A stretch of 5,847 nt of DNA, taken from positions 1 through 5,847 of the forward strand of contig JAFDCA010000373.1 of the NCBI GenBank assembly GCA_019313025.1. Direction: 5' to 3'. Source of the stretch: Deltaproteobacteria bacterium. Its GTDB lineage: Bacteria > Desulfobacterota > Desulfobacteria > Desulfobacterales > UBA11574. The notes beneath the pieces are model-generated. The model made no database searches. It was not told where the DNA came from and saw only the letters and a list, made by a program, of their open reading frames with translations. A program made the translations under genes and the position numbers. Each line of letters begins with the position of its first letter. The first letter of the stretch is position 1. This document shows positions 5,126 through 5,847 of the stretch, piece after piece.

Positions 5126-5152
5126 GGATCGCGGCTGGAAGCCGCTCCCACA
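5126..5152. repeat. REP-like palindrome
   Basis: GCGGCT (5131-5136) and AGCCGC (5140-5145) form a perfect 6-bp stem with a GGA loop, followed by TCCCACA. Read on the minus strand this is TGTGGGAGCGGCTTCCAGCCGC, matching from memory the GTGGGAGCGGCTT-type repetitive extragenic palindromes spread in Pseudomonas, Xanthomonas and other proteobacteria. Such elements are associated with single-copy REP transposases (TnpA-REP/RAYT). It ends 38 bp before the start codon at 5191. Confidence 0.6.
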
Positions 5153-5190
5153 ATCAAATAATTCCTTAAATCAACAACATTGGGTTTAAG

Positions 5191-5565
5191 ATGTCTTTGG
5201 CGGTAAAACAAATTTCCCGCCAGCACCGTCAAGCGCTCAGGCTTTTCCTGATTCTTCTCCTGGTGCTGCTGGCTCCGGTTTTTTCCCAGGCCCAGGAAAA
5301 GACAACCGCGTCCGGAGGGCGCATAATTGTCTGCATGATACAGATCGAACACGCCGACGCCGAATACCTGGCCTCCGTTCTGAAGCCGTTTCTGTCACCG
5401 GAAGGCAGTATCGTACCCTATAAGCCGACCAACACGCTTATCATCAAAGACAGGGCGCCAGTGGTCAACATGCTGTCAGAAGTCATCAAGGGCAAACCCT
5501 GCACCCCGATCTCTCAGCCTGCAGACGCCGAAGGCGGCACCGGAATCGACAAAAGCCTGCCTTAA
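5191..5565 (+). CDS. Short exported protein with a single secretin N-type domain
   Basis: A 124-residue protein with a classical signal peptide: basic n-region (residues 6-17), hydrophobic core LFLILLLVLLAPVF (18-31), and a likely cut after SQA (32-34). The mature part contains one compact domain: IQIEHADAEYLASVLKPFL (50-68), SPEGSIVPY (69-77), TNTLIIKD (80-87) and a closing helix VVNMLSEVI (91-99). The pattern of strand, ADAEELA-VL helix, and TN-LII strand is that of the small ring-building N domains of secretins (type II/III secretion and type IV pilus outer-membrane pores). Full secretins are 400-700 residues with a beta-barrel domain; none is present here, so this is either a free N-domain periplasmic protein or a remnant. 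The tail (105-124) is polar and disordered-looking. There are two cysteines in the mature part (C48, C104). The ribosome binding site is weak. Confidence 0.68.
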   Translation: MSLAVKQISRQHRQALRLFLILLLVLLAPVFSQAQEKTTASGGRIIVCMIQIEHADAEYLASVLKPFLSPEGSIVPYKPTNTLIIKDRAPVVNMLSEVIKGKPCTPISQPADAEGGTGIDKSLP

Positions 5566-5637
5566 TCCTGAACCGCCCTCGTTTTACATGTGACGATTAC
5601 CGCAAATATTACTGAATGGTAAAGGTAGTCGCGGTCA

Positions 5638-5847
5638 TTACCCCTCCCAAGTGTACCCGTCTGCAGTAACGCTGGTGGTGGTGATTTTGTAAGAACCGGG
5701 CGTTGTGTCCCGCCCAGGCCTTTTTTAATAGATTCCTGGGTTTACCAGGTGGCCTAAGCGATGCCATCGCCACCACTGGGTCCCCGTGCTCAAACTGATG
5801 GTTTCGGGACCTGTCATCTGGAGATCGACCACGGCACTGACCAACGA
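5638..5847 (-). pseudogene. Decayed C-terminal end of an Ig-like domain surface or secreted protein
   Basis: On the minus strand the reading starts beyond the window and ends at a TAA (5638-5640). One frame gives AVVDLQMTGPETISLSTGT, then meets a stop at 5725-5727. The next frame continues the sense with PSGGDGIA, ATW, TQESIKKGLGG but is broken by TAG (5754-5756) and TAA (5742-5744). The first frame then resumes with TTPGSYKITTTSVTADGYTWEG. The three pieces join into one plausible beta-sandwich repeat: a D-G-I-A turn, an ATW strand, a GG-TPGSY turn and a final TV-DGYTW strand, as in bacterial Ig-like or fibronectin-type domains at the end of secreted proteases and adhesins. A gain-and-loss pair of single-base shifts plus stops marks a pseudogene. 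It is convergent with the secretin-like gene, 72 bp from its stop codon. The family name is uncertain; the disruption is directly visible. Confidence 0.55.

Larger units (their letters stand above)
4930..5190. other. Non-coding gap with two hairpins and no credible gene
   Basis: No protein-like frame is seen. The gap holds a loose hairpin (CACCG 5003-5007, CGGTG 5015-5019), the A-flanked hairpin at 5076-5093 and the REP-like palindrome at 5126-5152. No clear intrinsic terminator for the HD-GYP gene is visible, and no convincing promoter for the gene at 5191. Confidence 0.5.

Noticed and set aside
5053..5352. 99-residue minus-strand open frame across the REP-like palindrome
   Set aside because: It runs through a repeat and antisense to a signal peptide-bearing gene, with no domain character.

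Overview
The window looks like chromosomal DNA from a free-living Gram-negative anaerobe. I favour a sulfate-reducer-like member of the former Deltaproteobacteria (Desulfobacterota). The reasons are a selenium-dependent molybdenum hydroxylase (SDMH) maturation gene set, an HD-GYP protein, a secretin-like exported protein, moderate GC by eye, and gene gaps filled with several kinds of short tandem repeat. This placement is inference; no rRNA or marker gene is present.

Left part (1-3380): three maturation genes for selenium-dependent molybdenum hydroxylases. On the minus strand are yqeC (start at 214, cut by the window edge) and upstream of it yqeB (GTG start at 1363). On the plus strand is mocA (2766-3380), which makes the cytidylated form of molybdenum cofactor. 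A transglutaminase-like gene (minus, 1780-2475) lies between yqeB and mocA and is divergent from mocA. A plausible sigma70-type promoter and a GTATAC-C-GTATAC palindrome sit just upstream of the transglutaminase-like gene. YqeB and YqeC are family-level calls; their biochemical roles are still poorly defined. No hydroxylase subunit and no selD are visible here.

Middle part (3381-4929): a small single-pass membrane protein of unknown function (3506-3877), then an HD-GYP domain protein (4012-4929) with all expected catalytic residues. The HD-GYP gene has its own near-consensus promoter (TTGATA, 17 bp, TATAAT), so it is probably transcribed independently.

Right part (4930-5847): a repeat-bearing gap with a REP-like palindrome, a short exported protein made of little more than one secretin N-type domain (5191-5565), and, convergent with it, the decayed C-terminal end of an Ig-like or pre-peptidase-type surface or secreted protein (minus, 5638-5847). 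That remnant has two compensating frameshifts and in-frame stops.

The most unusual structural aspect is the intergenic DNA. Different gaps carry short degenerate tandem arrays of different unit length: 8 nt (241-264 and inverted at 442-465), 7 nt (1383-1431, 1591-1653 and 1657-1782), 9 nt (1556-1582) and 10 nt (2617-2636, 2667-2686). The 126-bp heptamer array runs for 18 units without an indel and includes the stop codon of the transglutaminase-like gene. I see no convincing new multi-gene defence or mobile system in this window.
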